From contig NZ_BMJQ01000011.1 of the NCBI RefSeq assembly GCF_014643535.1, forward strand, positions 1 to 64,000: a stretch of 64,000 nucleotides of DNA, read 5' to 3'. Position 1 is the stretch's first letter. Every line of letters begins with the position of its first letter. This DNA is from Aliidongia dinghuensis. GTDB taxonomy: Bacteria; Pseudomonadota; Alphaproteobacteria; ATCC43930; CGMCC-115725. This document shows positions 7,619-15,731 of the stretch, piece after piece. The translations under genes and the position numbers were made by a program. Under the pieces are notes generated by a model. It had not been told where the DNA came from. It saw only the letters and a list, made by a program, of their open reading frames with translations, and ran no database searches.

Positions 7619-8404
7619 TCAGAACAGGCCGGAAAAGGCGCCGCCGTCCAGCACGATGTTCTGGCCGTTGAGATAGCCGGCCTGGGCGCTGCACAGGAAC
7701 GCGCACATCTGGCCGAATTCCTCCGCCCGGCCGAAGCGCCCGGCCGGGTTCTCGGCCCGAAGCCGGGCGGCGAGCTCGGCCTCGTCGACGCCGGCCTCGG
7801 CGGCGGCGAACTTCAGGTTCTGGGCCAGCCGTGCCGTCTCGAAGCGGCCGGGCAGGAGACCGTTGATCGTCACGTTGTGGCGCGCCACCTGACGGGCGAG
7901 TACGCCTGCGAAGCCGGTCAAGCCGGCGCGCACGCCGATCGACACGCCGAGCTGCGGATAGGTTGCCGGCGATTTCACGCCCGAGGTCGTGATGTTGACG
8001 ATCCGGCCGAAGCCGCGCGCCGTCATGCCGTCGATGACCGCGCGGATGAGCAGGATCGGCGTCAGCATGTTGGCCTCGACCGCGGCCAGCCAGTCTTCAT
8101 GGCTGACGTTGCGGAAATCGCCGGGCGGCGGGCCGCCGGCGTTGTTGACGAGGATGCCGGGATCGGGGCAGGCGGCCAGCACCGCGTCCCGACCCGCACT
8201 GGTGGTGATGTCGCCCGCGACCGGCGTGACGCGGACGCCCGTTTCACGGCGGATCTCCTCGGCGGCTTCTTCGAGGGCTGCCGCGCCGCGCGCGTTGATG
8301 ACGAGATCGACGCCCTCCTTGCCAAGCGCCATGGCCGAGGCGCGCCCCAGCCCTTGCGAGGCGGCGCAGACGATGGCCTTGCGGCCACGCAGTCCAAGAT
8401 CCAT
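7619..8404 (-). CDS. SDR-family protein with SxxxR in place of YxxxK
   Basis: 261 residues; the start MDLGLRGRKA was chosen because GGGAGG lies 6 nt upstream, whereas the ATG two codons earlier abuts that SD. The Rossmann motif is ASQGLGRAS, followed by NNAGGPPPGD. At the catalytic position, aligned by the following AGLTGFAGVLA helix, the sequence is SIGVR, so Tyr and Lys are replaced by Ser and Arg as in the SDR at 1550-2338. The ITTSGV serine is kept. It is divergent from a LysR regulator with a palindromic site in the intergenic region. Cofactor binding is likely; dehydrogenase chemistry is uncertain. Confidence 0.85.
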   Translation of the reverse strand: MDLGLRGRKAIVCAASQGLGRASAMALGKEGVDLVINARGAAALEEAAEEIRRETGVRVTPVAGDITTSAGRDAVLAACPDPGILVNNAGGPPPGDFRNVSHEDWLAAVEANMLTPILLIRAVIDGMTARGFGRIVNITTSGVKSPATYPQLGVSIGVRAGLTGFAGVLARQVARHNVTINGLLPGRFETARLAQNLKFAAAEAGVDEAELAARLRAENPAGRFGRAEEFGQMCAFLCSAQAGYLNGQNIVLDGGAFSGLF

Positions 8405-8491
8405 TCGCATCCTCCCTTCTCATGCGGATGCCTGCGGCACCCCTCGGCAGAAAGATGACGGTCGCCCCTGCTGCGATAAAGCTTCGGTGTC

Positions 8492-8506
8492 GCATCAGAT
8501 TGATGC
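8492..8506. promoter_or_regulatory. LysR-type operator candidate
   Basis: GCATCA-GAT-TGATGC is a perfect 6-bp inverted repeat with a 3-nt centre and fits the T-N11-A form of LysR boxes. It lies between the divergent SDR and LysR genes, 13 bp before the regulator start. Confidence 0.55.
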
Positions 8507-8518
8507 AAAAATGCAGCG

Positions 8519-9376
8519 ATGATGGATTGGGATCATGTGAAGGTGCTCCTGGCACTCGCCGATGCCGGCTCGCTGCGCGGCGCCGCCCGGGCGCTCGGCA
8601 TCGACCAGGCGACGGCCGGCCGGCGCCTGGTCGCATTAGAGGCGCAGCTGGGCACCAAACTGTTCGTCCACACGCCGTCCGGCTATGTCGTGACGGCGGT
8701 GGGCGAGGCGATCCTGCCCGGGGCGCGCCGGATGGCGGCAGAGGCGCTGGCGCTCGGCCGCCGCGCCGCCGGCACGGAGGCCGGGCTCCACGGCACCGTG
8801 CGCATCGCGACCGGCGACGGCATTGCCCGCGGCCTCCTGATGCCGGCGCTCGCCCGGCTTCACGCGCGCCATCCCGAGATCCGCACGGTGCTGCTGACCG
8901 CGCGCACGCTCGTCGATATCGCCCATGACGAGGTCGACATCGCCGTCCGCATCGTCCGCCCGAACGATCCGGAACTGATCGTGCGGCGGCTGGGGGCGCT
9001 CACGTCCCGGCTCTATGCCTCCGTCGACTATGTGGCGCGGCGCGGCGTGCCGGCGCCGGGCGGCGGCTTCGCCGGCCATGACCTGATCCTGCCGTACCCG
9101 GCGCCTGCCGGGCCGTTCCATGGCGAACCGATCGGCGCCGGCCGCGTCGTGCTCGAGACCAACTCCATGCTGGCGGCGGCCGAGGCGGCGCAGCAAGGCC
9201 TGGGCATCGCCTCGCTGCTCGAGCATCTGGGTGACACGGACCCGTCGCTCGTGCCGCTCTGGCCCGACCGGCCGCAGCGCCACGAGCTCTGGCTGGTGGT
9301 GCATCCCGATCTGGCGCGCTCGGCCCGCGTCCGCGCGGTGCTGGACGCGATCATCGAAGGCTGGCCCGCCGGGTGA
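8519..9376 (+). CDS. LysR-family transcriptional regulator
   Basis: 285 residues. The N-terminal winged HTH spans residues ~3-62 (SLRGAARALGIDQATAGRRL is the helix-turn-helix). The remainder is the LysR substrate-binding fold with segments VRIATGDGIARG and DVDIAVRIVRPND. It probably regulates the divergent SDR and itself through the palindrome at 8492-8506. Two ATGs in tandem at 8519 and 8522 are possible starts; neither has a strong SD. It is convergent with ridA, 4 bp apart. Confidence 0.9.
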   Translation: MMDWDHVKVLLALADAGSLRGAARALGIDQATAGRRLVALEAQLGTKLFVHTPSGYVVTAVGEAILPGARRMAAEALALGRRAAGTEAGLHGTVRIATGDGIARGLLMPALARLHARHPEIRTVLLTARTLVDIAHDEVDIAVRIVRPNDPELIVRRLGALTSRLYASVDYVARRGVPAPGGGFAGHDLILPYPAPAGPFHGEPIGAGRVVLETNSMLAAAEAAQQGLGIASLLEHLGDTDPSLVPLWPDRPQRHELWLVVHPDLARSARVRAVLDAIIEGWPAG

Positions 9377-9380
9377 GCGG

Positions 9381-9773
9381 CTATGCGCCAACCTCCTTCA
9401 CCGCGATCGCCTCGACCTCGACCAGCAGCTCCGGCAGGAACAGCCCGGAGATATAGACGAGGGTGGACGCGCTCTTGATCCCGCCGGTCGCCTCGGTGCG
9501 GGCGGCAGAGAAGGCGGGGCGGTTCTTGGGGTCGGTCAGGAAAATGGTCGTCTTGACGATATTGGAAAAATCCATGCCGGCCTCGGCCAGCACCGCCTTC
9601 AGGTTGGCATAGAGCGCGCGCGTCTGCGCCTCGATGCCCTCGGGGATCGTGCCATCGGGCAGCATGCCGATCTGCCCCGCGAGATAGAGCGTACGGTTGT
9701 TGCCCGAAACCTCGACGCCGTGGTGATAGGCCTCCGGCGCCGGCCGGTCCTTCGGATTGCGGATCGTGATCAT
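9381..9773 (-). CDS. ridA: RidA-family enamine/imine deaminase
   Basis: 130 residues. The start at MITIRNPKDRP is supported by AGGAG 6 nt upstream and by the family length; longer in-frame extensions lack similarity. It contains LYLAGQIGMLPDGTIPEG and the conserved KTTIFLTD segment; the RidA-type arginine may be substituted, so the subgroup is uncertain. RidA proteins hydrolyse reactive 2-aminoacrylate/imine intermediates released by PLP enzymes. The neighbouring transaminase and PuuR-like regulator suggest it protects that pathway. It lies 133 bp downstream of the regulator in the same direction. Confidence 0.85.
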   Translation of the reverse strand: MITIRNPKDRPAPEAYHHGVEVSGNNRTLYLAGQIGMLPDGTIPEGIEAQTRALYANLKAVLAEAGMDFSNIVKTTIFLTDPKNRPAFSAARTEATGGIKSASTLVYISGLFLPELLVEVEAIAVKEVGA

Positions 9774-9906
9774 GCTCGCTCCTGTGGCTGTTGGGCGACG
9801 GATCGAATCGCCCGCGGTCATTTGGGGATGCGCACGCGGAAATGGAACAGCGGCCATGAGGCTGACCGCACGCGGCCTCCAGAAGCTCGCCCCCAAAAGC
9901 TCGCCC

Positions 9907-10470
9907 TCAGAAACTCGGTGGCGTGCAGGCGCTCACCACTTCGCAGACCTCGTCGCCGACGTTGCGGAAGCGGTGCGGCTTCGAGCTCTCGAAATAATAG
10001 GCGTCGCCCGGCCCCAGCACCCGCTTCACGGATCCCACCTGGACCTCGAGCCGGCCGCGGATGACGACGCCGCCCTCCTGGCCTTCATGGGTCAGCAGCA
10101 CTTTCCCGGTGTCGGTGCCGGGCTGGTAATGCTCGTGCAGGATCTGCAGCGCGCGGCCTTTCAGGTCCGGCAGGATCTGGCGGAACGACACGCCGCCCTC
10201 GCCGATCTCGACCAGTTGGTCGGCGGTGAAGAACACGCGCTCCTGGTCGTCGAGCGGGAAGCCGAAGAACTCGGCCAAGCCGATCGGGATGCCGTCCAGG
10301 ATGCGCTTCAGCGAGCCGACCGACGGGCTGACGGCCCCGCTCTCGATCAGCGAGATCGTGGCGTTGGTGACGCCGCACTTGCGCGCGAGCGCCCGCTGCG
10401 AAAGCCCGTGCCGCCGCCGGATCTCGACCAGGCGCGGGCCGACGTCGTCGCTCATTGCCGGACGTCCCAT
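9907..10470 (-). CDS. XRE-cupin transcriptional regulator (PuuR-like)
   Basis: 187 residues. Residues ~10-65 form an XRE helix-turn-helix (LSQRALARKCGVTNATISLI). Residues ~110-182 form a cupin (VIRGRLEVQVGSVKRVLGPGDAYYFESS and the closing PHRFRNVGDEVCEVV). This architecture is that of PuuR, the putrescine-utilisation repressor, and related amine or amino-acid regulators. It is divergent from the omega-transaminase gene; the intergenic region carries GTTCAAC/GTTGAAC arms. A role as repressor of that pathway is inferred from position. Confidence 0.9.
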   Translation of the reverse strand: MGRPAMSDDVGPRLVEIRRRHGLSQRALARKCGVTNATISLIESGAVSPSVGSLKRILDGIPIGLAEFFGFPLDDQERVFFTADQLVEIGEGGVSFRQILPDLKGRALQILHEHYQPGTDTGKVLLTHEGQEGGVVIRGRLEVQVGSVKRVLGPGDAYYFESSKPHRFRNVGDEVCEVVSACTPPSF

Positions 10471-10480
10471 TGTTTCACCC

Positions 10481-10535
10481 GTTCAACATATTTAACGAAA
10501 CGCGGGGTGGGCTCAATGATTTCAAGCGGTTGAAC
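10481..10535. promoter_or_regulatory. candidate operator arms for the PuuR-like regulator
   Basis: GTTCAAC (10481-10487) and GTTGAAC (10529-10535) are exact reverse complements, 48 bp start to start, between the regulator and transaminase starts. Each could be one half of a binding site; the spacing would suit cooperative binding. Confidence 0.4.
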
Positions 10536-10616
10536 GACAAAAGAAATAGCCTGTCGCGGTTGCTGCGAAGGCGGGACAATGGCGGCCTGTTCCCGTCCTT
10601 TTCAGGTGCGCGCCCC

Positions 10617-11939
10617 ATGTCCTATGCCCAGATGCCGAACGACCTCGAAGCCTTCTGGATGCCGTTCACGGCGAACCGCCAGTTCAAGGCGGCACCGCGC
10701 CTTCTGGTTTCGGCCAAGGACATGCACTACGTCGCGGCCGACGGCCACAAGGTGATGGACGGGGCCGCCGGCCTCTGGTGCGTCAACGCCGGCCACGGCC
10801 GGCAGAAGATCGTCGAGGCGGTGCAGAAACAGGTGGCCGAGCTCGACTTCGCGCCGACTTTCCAGATGGGTCATCCGAAGGCGTTCGAGGCGGCCTCGCG
10901 CGTGGCAGCATTGCTGCCGGGCGATCTCGACCGGATCTTCTTTGCCAATTCCGGGTCGGAGGCGGTCGACACCGCGCTCAAGATCGCGTTGGCCTACCAC
11001 CGGGCGCGCGGCGAGGGCTCGCGGACCCGCCTCATCGGCCGCGAGCGCGGCTATCACGGCGTGGGCTTCGGCGGCATCTCGGTCGGCGGCATCGTCAACA
11101 ACCGCAAGTTCTTCGGCGGGCTTTTGACCGGCGTCGACCACCTGCCGCACACCCATAACCTGGAAAAGAACGCCTATACCAAGGGCGAGCCGGAATGGGG
11201 TGCGCATCTGGCCGACGATCTCGAGCGGATCGTGGCGCTGCACGACGCCTCCACCATCGCCGCCGTGATCGTCGAGCCGGTCGCGGGCTCGACCGGCGTG
11301 CTGGTGCCGCCCAAGGGCTATCTGAAGCGGCTCCGCGAGATCTGCGACAAGTACGGCATCCTCCTGATCTTCGACGAGGTCATCACCGGCTTCGGGCGCC
11401 TGGGTTCTGCCTTTGCCTCGGAGCACTTCGGTGTGCTGCCGGACATGGTGACGATGGCCAAGGGCCTGACCAACGGCGTCATCCCAATGGCAGCGGTCGG
11501 CGTGCGCGAGCCGGTCTTCCAGGCCTTCATGCAGGGGCCGGAGAACGCCATGGAGCTGTTCCACGGCTATACCTATTCGGGCCATCCGATCGCGTCCGCC
11601 GCGGCGATCGCGACGCTCGACCTCTATCGCGAGGAGGGACTGTTCGAGCGCGCGGCATCGTTGGCGCCGTACTTCGAGGAAGCCGCCCACGCCTTGAAGG
11701 GCCTGCCGCACGTCATCGACATCCGCAACATCGGGCTCGTCGCCGGCATCGAGCTCGAATCGCGCCCGGGCAAGGTCGGCGCACGCGCTTACGAGTCGCT
11801 CGTCAAATGCTTCGAGCAAGGGCTGTTGATCCGCACGACCGGTGATATCATCGCGCTCTCGCCACCCTTGATCATCGAAAAGAATCAGATCGACGAACTG
11901 TTCGGCATTCTCTCCAAGGTGCTGCGCGACATCGACTGA
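10617..11939 (+). CDS. omega-amino acid--pyruvate aminotransferase (beta-alanine:pyruvate type)
   Basis: 440 residues of the class III PLP aminotransferase family. The start MSYAQMPNDLEAFWMPFTANRQFK matches the usual N-terminus of beta-alanine:pyruvate transaminases; upstream in-frame sequence is not conserved. Key features are the NSGSEAVDTALK phosphate-binding segment, IFDEVITGFGR with the PLP-pairing Asp, and the Schiff-base Lys in TMAKGLTNG (about residue 282). It would transfer the amino group of beta-alanine or a related omega-amine to pyruvate, giving L-alanine. Alanine dehydrogenase follows 72 bp downstream, which would recycle alanine to pyruvate. Exact amine specificity is not readable. 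Confidence 0.9.
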   Translation: MSYAQMPNDLEAFWMPFTANRQFKAAPRLLVSAKDMHYVAADGHKVMDGAAGLWCVNAGHGRQKIVEAVQKQVAELDFAPTFQMGHPKAFEAASRVAALLPGDLDRIFFANSGSEAVDTALKIALAYHRARGEGSRTRLIGRERGYHGVGFGGISVGGIVNNRKFFGGLLTGVDHLPHTHNLEKNAYTKGEPEWGAHLADDLERIVALHDASTIAAVIVEPVAGSTGVLVPPKGYLKRLREICDKYGILLIFDEVITGFGRLGSAFASEHFGVLPDMVTMAKGLTNGVIPMAAVGVREPVFQAFMQGPENAMELFHGYTYSGHPIASAAAIATLDLYREEGLFERAASLAPYFEEAAHALKGLPHVIDIRNIGLVAGIELESRPGKVGARAYESLVKCFEQGLLIRTTGDIIALSPPLIIEKNQIDELFGILSKVLRDID

Positions 11940-12011
11940 TCGCGCTCATCGCGGTCCCGCTGATCGGCGGGCGAATGCCGGCCACAACGAGACACCGGGA
12001 GGAGACGGGTC

Positions 12012-13130
12012 ATGCTGATCGGCGTTCCAAAAGAGATAAAAAGCAACGAGAACCGGGTCGGCCTGGTGCCGGGCTCCGTGCGCGAGCTGGTGCAGCACGG
12101 TCACCGGGTGCTGGTCGAGCGCGGCGCCGGCGCCGCCATCGGCTTTTCCGACGAGGCCTATGGCGCGGTCGGCGCGGAGCTCGTCGCCACGGCGGCTGAC
12201 GTCTTCGCGCGCGCCGAGATGATCGTGAAGGTGAAGGAGCCGCAGCCGAGCGAATGCGCCATGCTGCGCGAGGGGCAGATCCTGTTCACCTATCTGCACC
12301 TGGCGGCGGACAAGGCGCAGGCGGAGGCGCTGATCCGGTCCCAGGCCGTCTGCATCGCGTACGAGACGGTGACCGATGTGCGCCACGGCTTGCCGCTGCT
12401 CGCACCCATGAGCGAGGTCGCCGGCCGCATGTCGATCCAGGTCGCAGCCCATTGCCTGGAAACCCAGCAGGGCGGCGGCGGCATGCTCCTGGGCGGCGTG
12501 CCCGGCGTGCCGGCGGCCAAGGTCGTGATCCTGGGCGGCGGTGTGTCCGGCACCAATGCCGCGCGCATGGCCATGGGCATGGAGGCCCATGTGACCGTGA
12601 TCGACCGGTCGCTGCAGCGGCTGAACGAACTCGACATGCAGTTCGGCGCCCGGCTGCACACGCTGTTCTCGACCGCCGAGAACATCGAGCGCACCGTCAT
12701 CGATGCCGACGCGGTGATCGGCGCGGTGCTGATCCCTGGGGCGGCGGCGCCCAAGCTCGTCAGCCGCGACATGGTGCGCCAGATGAAGCAGGGCGCGGTC
12801 ATGGTCGATATCGCGATCGACCAGGGCGGCTGCTTCGAGACCTCGCGGCCGACCAGCCACGACAAGCCGACCTTCATCGAGCACGGCGTCGTGCATTACT
12901 GCGTCACGAACATGCCGGGCGCCGTCGCTCGCACCTCGACCGTGGCGCTCAACAACGCGACCCTGCCGTTCGTCATCTCCCTCGCCGACCGGGGCTGGAA
13001 GCGCGCGCTCAGACATGACCCGCACCTCAAGGACGGGCTCAACATCGCGTTCGGCCGGGTGACCCACGAAGCCGTTGCTCATGCGCTCGGTTACCATTAT
13101 CTCGTGCCGGACGAGGTTTTGGCCGATTGA
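12012..13130 (+). CDS. ald: alanine dehydrogenase
   Basis: 372 residues, full length for NAD-dependent alanine dehydrogenase (L-alanine + NAD+ + H2O to pyruvate + NH4+ + NADH). The N-terminus MLIGVPKEIKSNENRVGL is diagnostic, TYLHLAADK holds substrate-site residues (about 95), and ILGGGVSGTNAARMAMGM is the NAD-binding Rossmann motif (about 176). It is preceded by GGGAGGAGACGG. Its place after the omega-transaminase suggests it closes a cycle that releases the amino group as ammonium while regenerating pyruvate. Confidence 0.96.
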   Translation: MLIGVPKEIKSNENRVGLVPGSVRELVQHGHRVLVERGAGAAIGFSDEAYGAVGAELVATAADVFARAEMIVKVKEPQPSECAMLREGQILFTYLHLAADKAQAEALIRSQAVCIAYETVTDVRHGLPLLAPMSEVAGRMSIQVAAHCLETQQGGGGMLLGGVPGVPAAKVVILGGGVSGTNAARMAMGMEAHVTVIDRSLQRLNELDMQFGARLHTLFSTAENIERTVIDADAVIGAVLIPGAAAPKLVSRDMVRQMKQGAVMVDIAIDQGGCFETSRPTSHDKPTFIEHGVVHYCVTNMPGAVARTSTVALNNATLPFVISLADRGWKRALRHDPHLKDGLNIAFGRVTHEAVAHALGYHYLVPDEVLAD

Positions 13131-13136
13131 GGAAGC

Positions 13137-13967
13137 ATGCGGGTCACGGTACTGGCGGCGACGGGGCGCCTGGGGCAGGCGCTCGTCCGGCATCTGCGTG
13201 CCGAGGGGCACGCGGTCATCGCCGTCGGCCGTGACCCGGCGAAACTAACGACCCTGCCTGAGGACGTGGTCCGCCGCGTCGCGGATTTCGGCGACGCGAC
13301 GGCACTCAAGGTGGCGCTCGCCGATGCGACGTGCATCGTCAGCTGTGCCAATGCCGCCCATGTGCCGGCAATCCTTGCGGCCCTGCCGGCGCCCTTGCCG
13401 GAGCGGCTCGTGCTCATGGGCTCGACCCGGCGGTTTTCCGCCGTACCCGATGCCACGGCCGAGCATGTGCGGCGGGCCGAGGCGCTGCTCGCGGAGCTGC
13501 CGGTGCCGAGCGTGATGCTGCTGGCGAGCCTGATCTACGGTGCCGGCGGCAGTGTCGTCGACGGGCTGGCGGCCCGGCTTCGCCGGTCGCGCTTCCTGCC
13601 GCTGCCGCGCGGCGGCCGCTCGCTGGTCCAGCCGATCCATATCGACGACGTGGCGGCGGCGCTCGTGGCCGCGATCGTGCGCGACGCGGCGCCGGGCGCG
13701 CCCATTGTCATCGCCGGCCCCGCGCCGATGAGCTATGGCGCCATGGTGCGCACCATCGCGCGCAGCATCGGCCGGCCGGTCGTCATTCTGGCGCTGCCGG
13801 GCTGGCTGTTCTCCGGTTTGGGCCGGCTCCTGGCGCTGGTGCCCGGGCTCGCGGGCCTGGGCGGCAGCCTGCGCCGGCTGGTCGAGGACAAGGCCTACGA
13901 CATCGGCGAGATGCGCCGCCGCCTCGGCGTCTCGCCACGCGCCTTCGAGATCGGCGGGCCGCGCTAG
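13137..13967 (+). CDS. NAD(P)-binding atypical SDR / NmrA-like protein
   Basis: 276 residues beginning VTVLAATGRLGQALVRHL, the GxxGxxG motif of extended/atypical SDR proteins. The middle contains VLMGSTRRFSAV and SLIYGAGGSVVDGL, and the C-terminal part contains VQPIHIDDVAAALV, as in epimerase-like nucleotide-sugar or quinone-binding relatives. It starts 6 bp after ald, so it is probably in the same transcript. The product class is secure; the substrate is not. Its TAG stop codon lies inside the left end of the palindromic element at 13964-14089. Confidence 0.8.
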   Translation: MRVTVLAATGRLGQALVRHLRAEGHAVIAVGRDPAKLTTLPEDVVRRVADFGDATALKVALADATCIVSCANAAHVPAILAALPAPLPERLVLMGSTRRFSAVPDATAEHVRRAEALLAELPVPSVMLLASLIYGAGGSVVDGLAARLRRSRFLPLPRGGRSLVQPIHIDDVAAALVAAIVRDAAPGAPIVIAGPAPMSYGAMVRTIARSIGRPVVILALPGWLFSGLGRLLALVPGLAGLGGSLRRLVEDKAYDIGEMRRRLGVSPRAFEIGGPR

Positions 13968-14089
13968 AGCGCGGTCGCATTGGCTGGAACCAGCCAATGC
14001 GTGAATCGCGCTCTACCTATTTGATTAGAGACGGATTCACGGAATGAGTGGATCGCCAAGCGATTCCACTCATTCCGATCCGGCTCTAG
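13964..14089. repeat. composite palindromic intergenic element, family A
   Basis: 126 bp bounded by CTAGAGC and GCTCTAG. It contains a perfect hairpin GCATTGGCTGG-AA-CCAGCCAATGC and a second long imperfect hairpin (GGAATGAGTGG to CCACTCATTCC), joined by TTTGATTAGAGACGGATTC. The terminal CTAGAGC copies provide the TAG stop codons of both convergent flanking genes. The layout resembles mosaic palindromic elements dispersed in alphaproteobacterial genomes. Confidence 0.75.
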
Positions 14090-14796
14090 GCCCGCAGCAG
14101 CTCCTCGACGAACGCCGGGACCAGCTCGGTCGCGGGGCCGTGCCGCGCCTCGTCGAACAGCCTGGCCCCCTCGGACGGCTCGAGGTTGAGCTCGACCGTG
14201 CGCGCGCCGGCGCGGCGCGCCTCGTCGACAAAGCCCGCGGCCGGATAGACGTTGCCGGACGTGCCGATCGAGACGAACAGGTCCGCCTGAGCAAGCGCCT
14301 GCTCGATCTCCGCCATGTGCATCGGCATCTCGCCGAACCAGACGACGTCGGGCCGGAGCGAGCCCGTGCCATCGCAGCCGGCGCAGGCGAAATCCTGGGT
14401 CAGCTCCTCGGTCACCGGCACGACACGGCCGCAGCCGGTGCAGCGCGCCTTCAGGAGCTCGCCGTGCATGTGCAGCAGCCCACGGGTACCGGCGCGTTCG
14501 TGCAGGTCGTCGATGTTCTGGGTGACGACCAGCACCGGGCCGGGCCAGTCTCGCTCCAGCCGGGCGAGGGCGATATGGGCTGCGTTCGGCTGGACCGCGG
14601 GGTCGAGCAACTGGCGCCGCCGGGCATTGTAGAAGGCCTGGACCCGCGCAGGATTGCGCCGGAACGCCTCGGGGGTCGCGACATCCTCGATCCTGACGGT
14701 CGCCCAGATGCCATCGGCATCGCGAAAGGTCGCGAGCCCCGACTCGCGGCTGATGCCGGCGCCGGTCAGGATGACGATCGATTGCATGTCGGCCAT
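14086..14796 (-). CDS. sirtuin, NAD-dependent protein deacylase
   Basis: 236 residues. The Sir2 core includes ILTGAGISRESGLATFRD, QNIDDLHERAG, the catalytic His in LHMHGEL, two CxxC zinc pairs (CTGCG and CAGCDG) and the NAD-site motif GTSGNVYPAAGF. FYNARRR provides the Tyr and Arg (YxxR) that mark class III sirtuins such as CobB, which remove succinyl as well as acetyl groups. The start at MADMQS has GGGAGAGG 6 nt upstream. It removes acyl groups from lysines with release of nicotinamide. Confidence 0.94.
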   Translation of the reverse strand: MADMQSIVILTGAGISRESGLATFRDADGIWATVRIEDVATPEAFRRNPARVQAFYNARRRQLLDPAVQPNAAHIALARLERDWPGPVLVVTQNIDDLHERAGTRGLLHMHGELLKARCTGCGRVVPVTEELTQDFACAGCDGTGSLRPDVVWFGEMPMHMAEIEQALAQADLFVSIGTSGNVYPAAGFVDEARRAGARTVELNLEPSEGARLFDEARHGPATELVPAFVEELLRA

Positions 14797-14879
14797 GAAC
14801 TGCCTCTCCCGTGTCGGCCGGATCCTAGAAGCGGGGGCCGCCGCGTGCCATATGACGTGCGACCGTAGTGGCGCAATAG

Positions 14880-15012
14880 CCCTCGCCCGCGAGAGCGGGA
14901 GGGGGAGGGGACCCGGCCGTTGGGCCGGGGAGGGTGAGGGCAGTGTAGCTGAGACACCCTCACCCGCCTCGCTTGTGCTCGGCCGCCCTCTCCCGCTGCC
15001 GCGGACGAGGGC
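14880..15012. repeat. long palindromic repeat, family B (double copy)
   Basis: Two adjacent hairpin units: CCCTCGCCCGCGAGAGCGGG with GGGAGGGTGAGGGC, then CACCCTCACCC with CCCTCTCCCGC and GGACGAGGGC. It fills the gap between the divergent sirtuin and uracil-DNA-glycosylase-like genes. Confidence 0.7.
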
Positions 15013-15040
15013 TTCATGTGACGATTCTTCGAGTTCGAGC

Positions 15041-15658
15041 GTGCCCCAAGAAGATGCCCTCGCCCAGACCCTTGCCGACATCCGCGCCTGCCGCGAGTGC
15101 GAGAGCCAACTGCCCTTGGGGCCGCGGCCGGTCATCCGGGCGAGCGTCACGGCGCGGCTCCTCATCATCGCCCAGGCACCCGGCACACGCGTGCACGAGA
15201 CAGGGCTCTCGTTCAACGACCGCAGCGGCGACCGGTTGCGCGACTGGCTGGGGGTGAGCCGGGACGAGTTCTATGACGAAAGCCGTATCGCGATCATGGG
15301 GATGGGCTTCTGCTATCCGGGCGTCGACCGGCACGGCGGCGACCTGCCGCCCCGGCCGGAATGCGCGCCGCTCTGGCACCCGCGCGTGCTGCCGCTGCTG
15401 CCGGCGATCGAGCTCACGCTCCTCATCGGCCTGCACGCGCATCAGCGCTACCTGCCCGAGACGAAGCGGCTCAGCGTGAGCGAGCGGGTCGCCCGCTGGC
15501 GCGAGCAGCCGGCGGACCGCTTCGTGCTGCCGCATCCGAGCTGGCGCAACACGGGCTGGCTGAAGCGCAATCCCTGGTTCACGGACGAGCTGCTGCCGGT
15601 CTTGCGCCTCCGCGTGCGAGCCGTGCTGGACGGTGTCGTGCTGAACGAGCGGGGCTGA
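15041..15658 (+). CDS. uracil-DNA glycosylase superfamily protein
   Basis: 205 residues starting at GTG (VPQEDALAQTLADIRACREC); upstream in-frame sequence is the palindromic repeat and not coding. Family signatures are LLIIAQAPGTRVHETGLSF (water-activating loop region), FCYPG and the C-terminal HPSWRN, comparable to the HPSPRN of family 4/5 glycosylases. Only two Cys are near the N-terminus (ACREC), so an intact 4Fe-4S cluster is not evident. This matches the compact UDG-like proteins of proteobacteria. Base-excision activity is likely but not proven. Confidence 0.82.
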   Translation: MPQEDALAQTLADIRACRECESQLPLGPRPVIRASVTARLLIIAQAPGTRVHETGLSFNDRSGDRLRDWLGVSRDEFYDESRIAIMGMGFCYPGVDRHGGDLPPRPECAPLWHPRVLPLLPAIELTLLIGLHAHQRYLPETKRLSVSERVARWREQPADRFVLPHPSWRNTGWLKRNPWFTDELLPVLRLRVRAVLDGVVLNERG

Positions 15659-15731
15659 GCCCGCTTCCGCCCGCGGGCTGCGACGCGGGCGAGCCTTGCC
15701 CCGGGACCACCGCTGGTCGCATGCTTTTCGC

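Noticed and set aside
10455..10616. N-terminal extension of the omega-transaminase by 54 residues
   Set aside because: It would start inside the divergent regulator and cross the promoter region; family members begin near MSYAQMPNDLEAFW.
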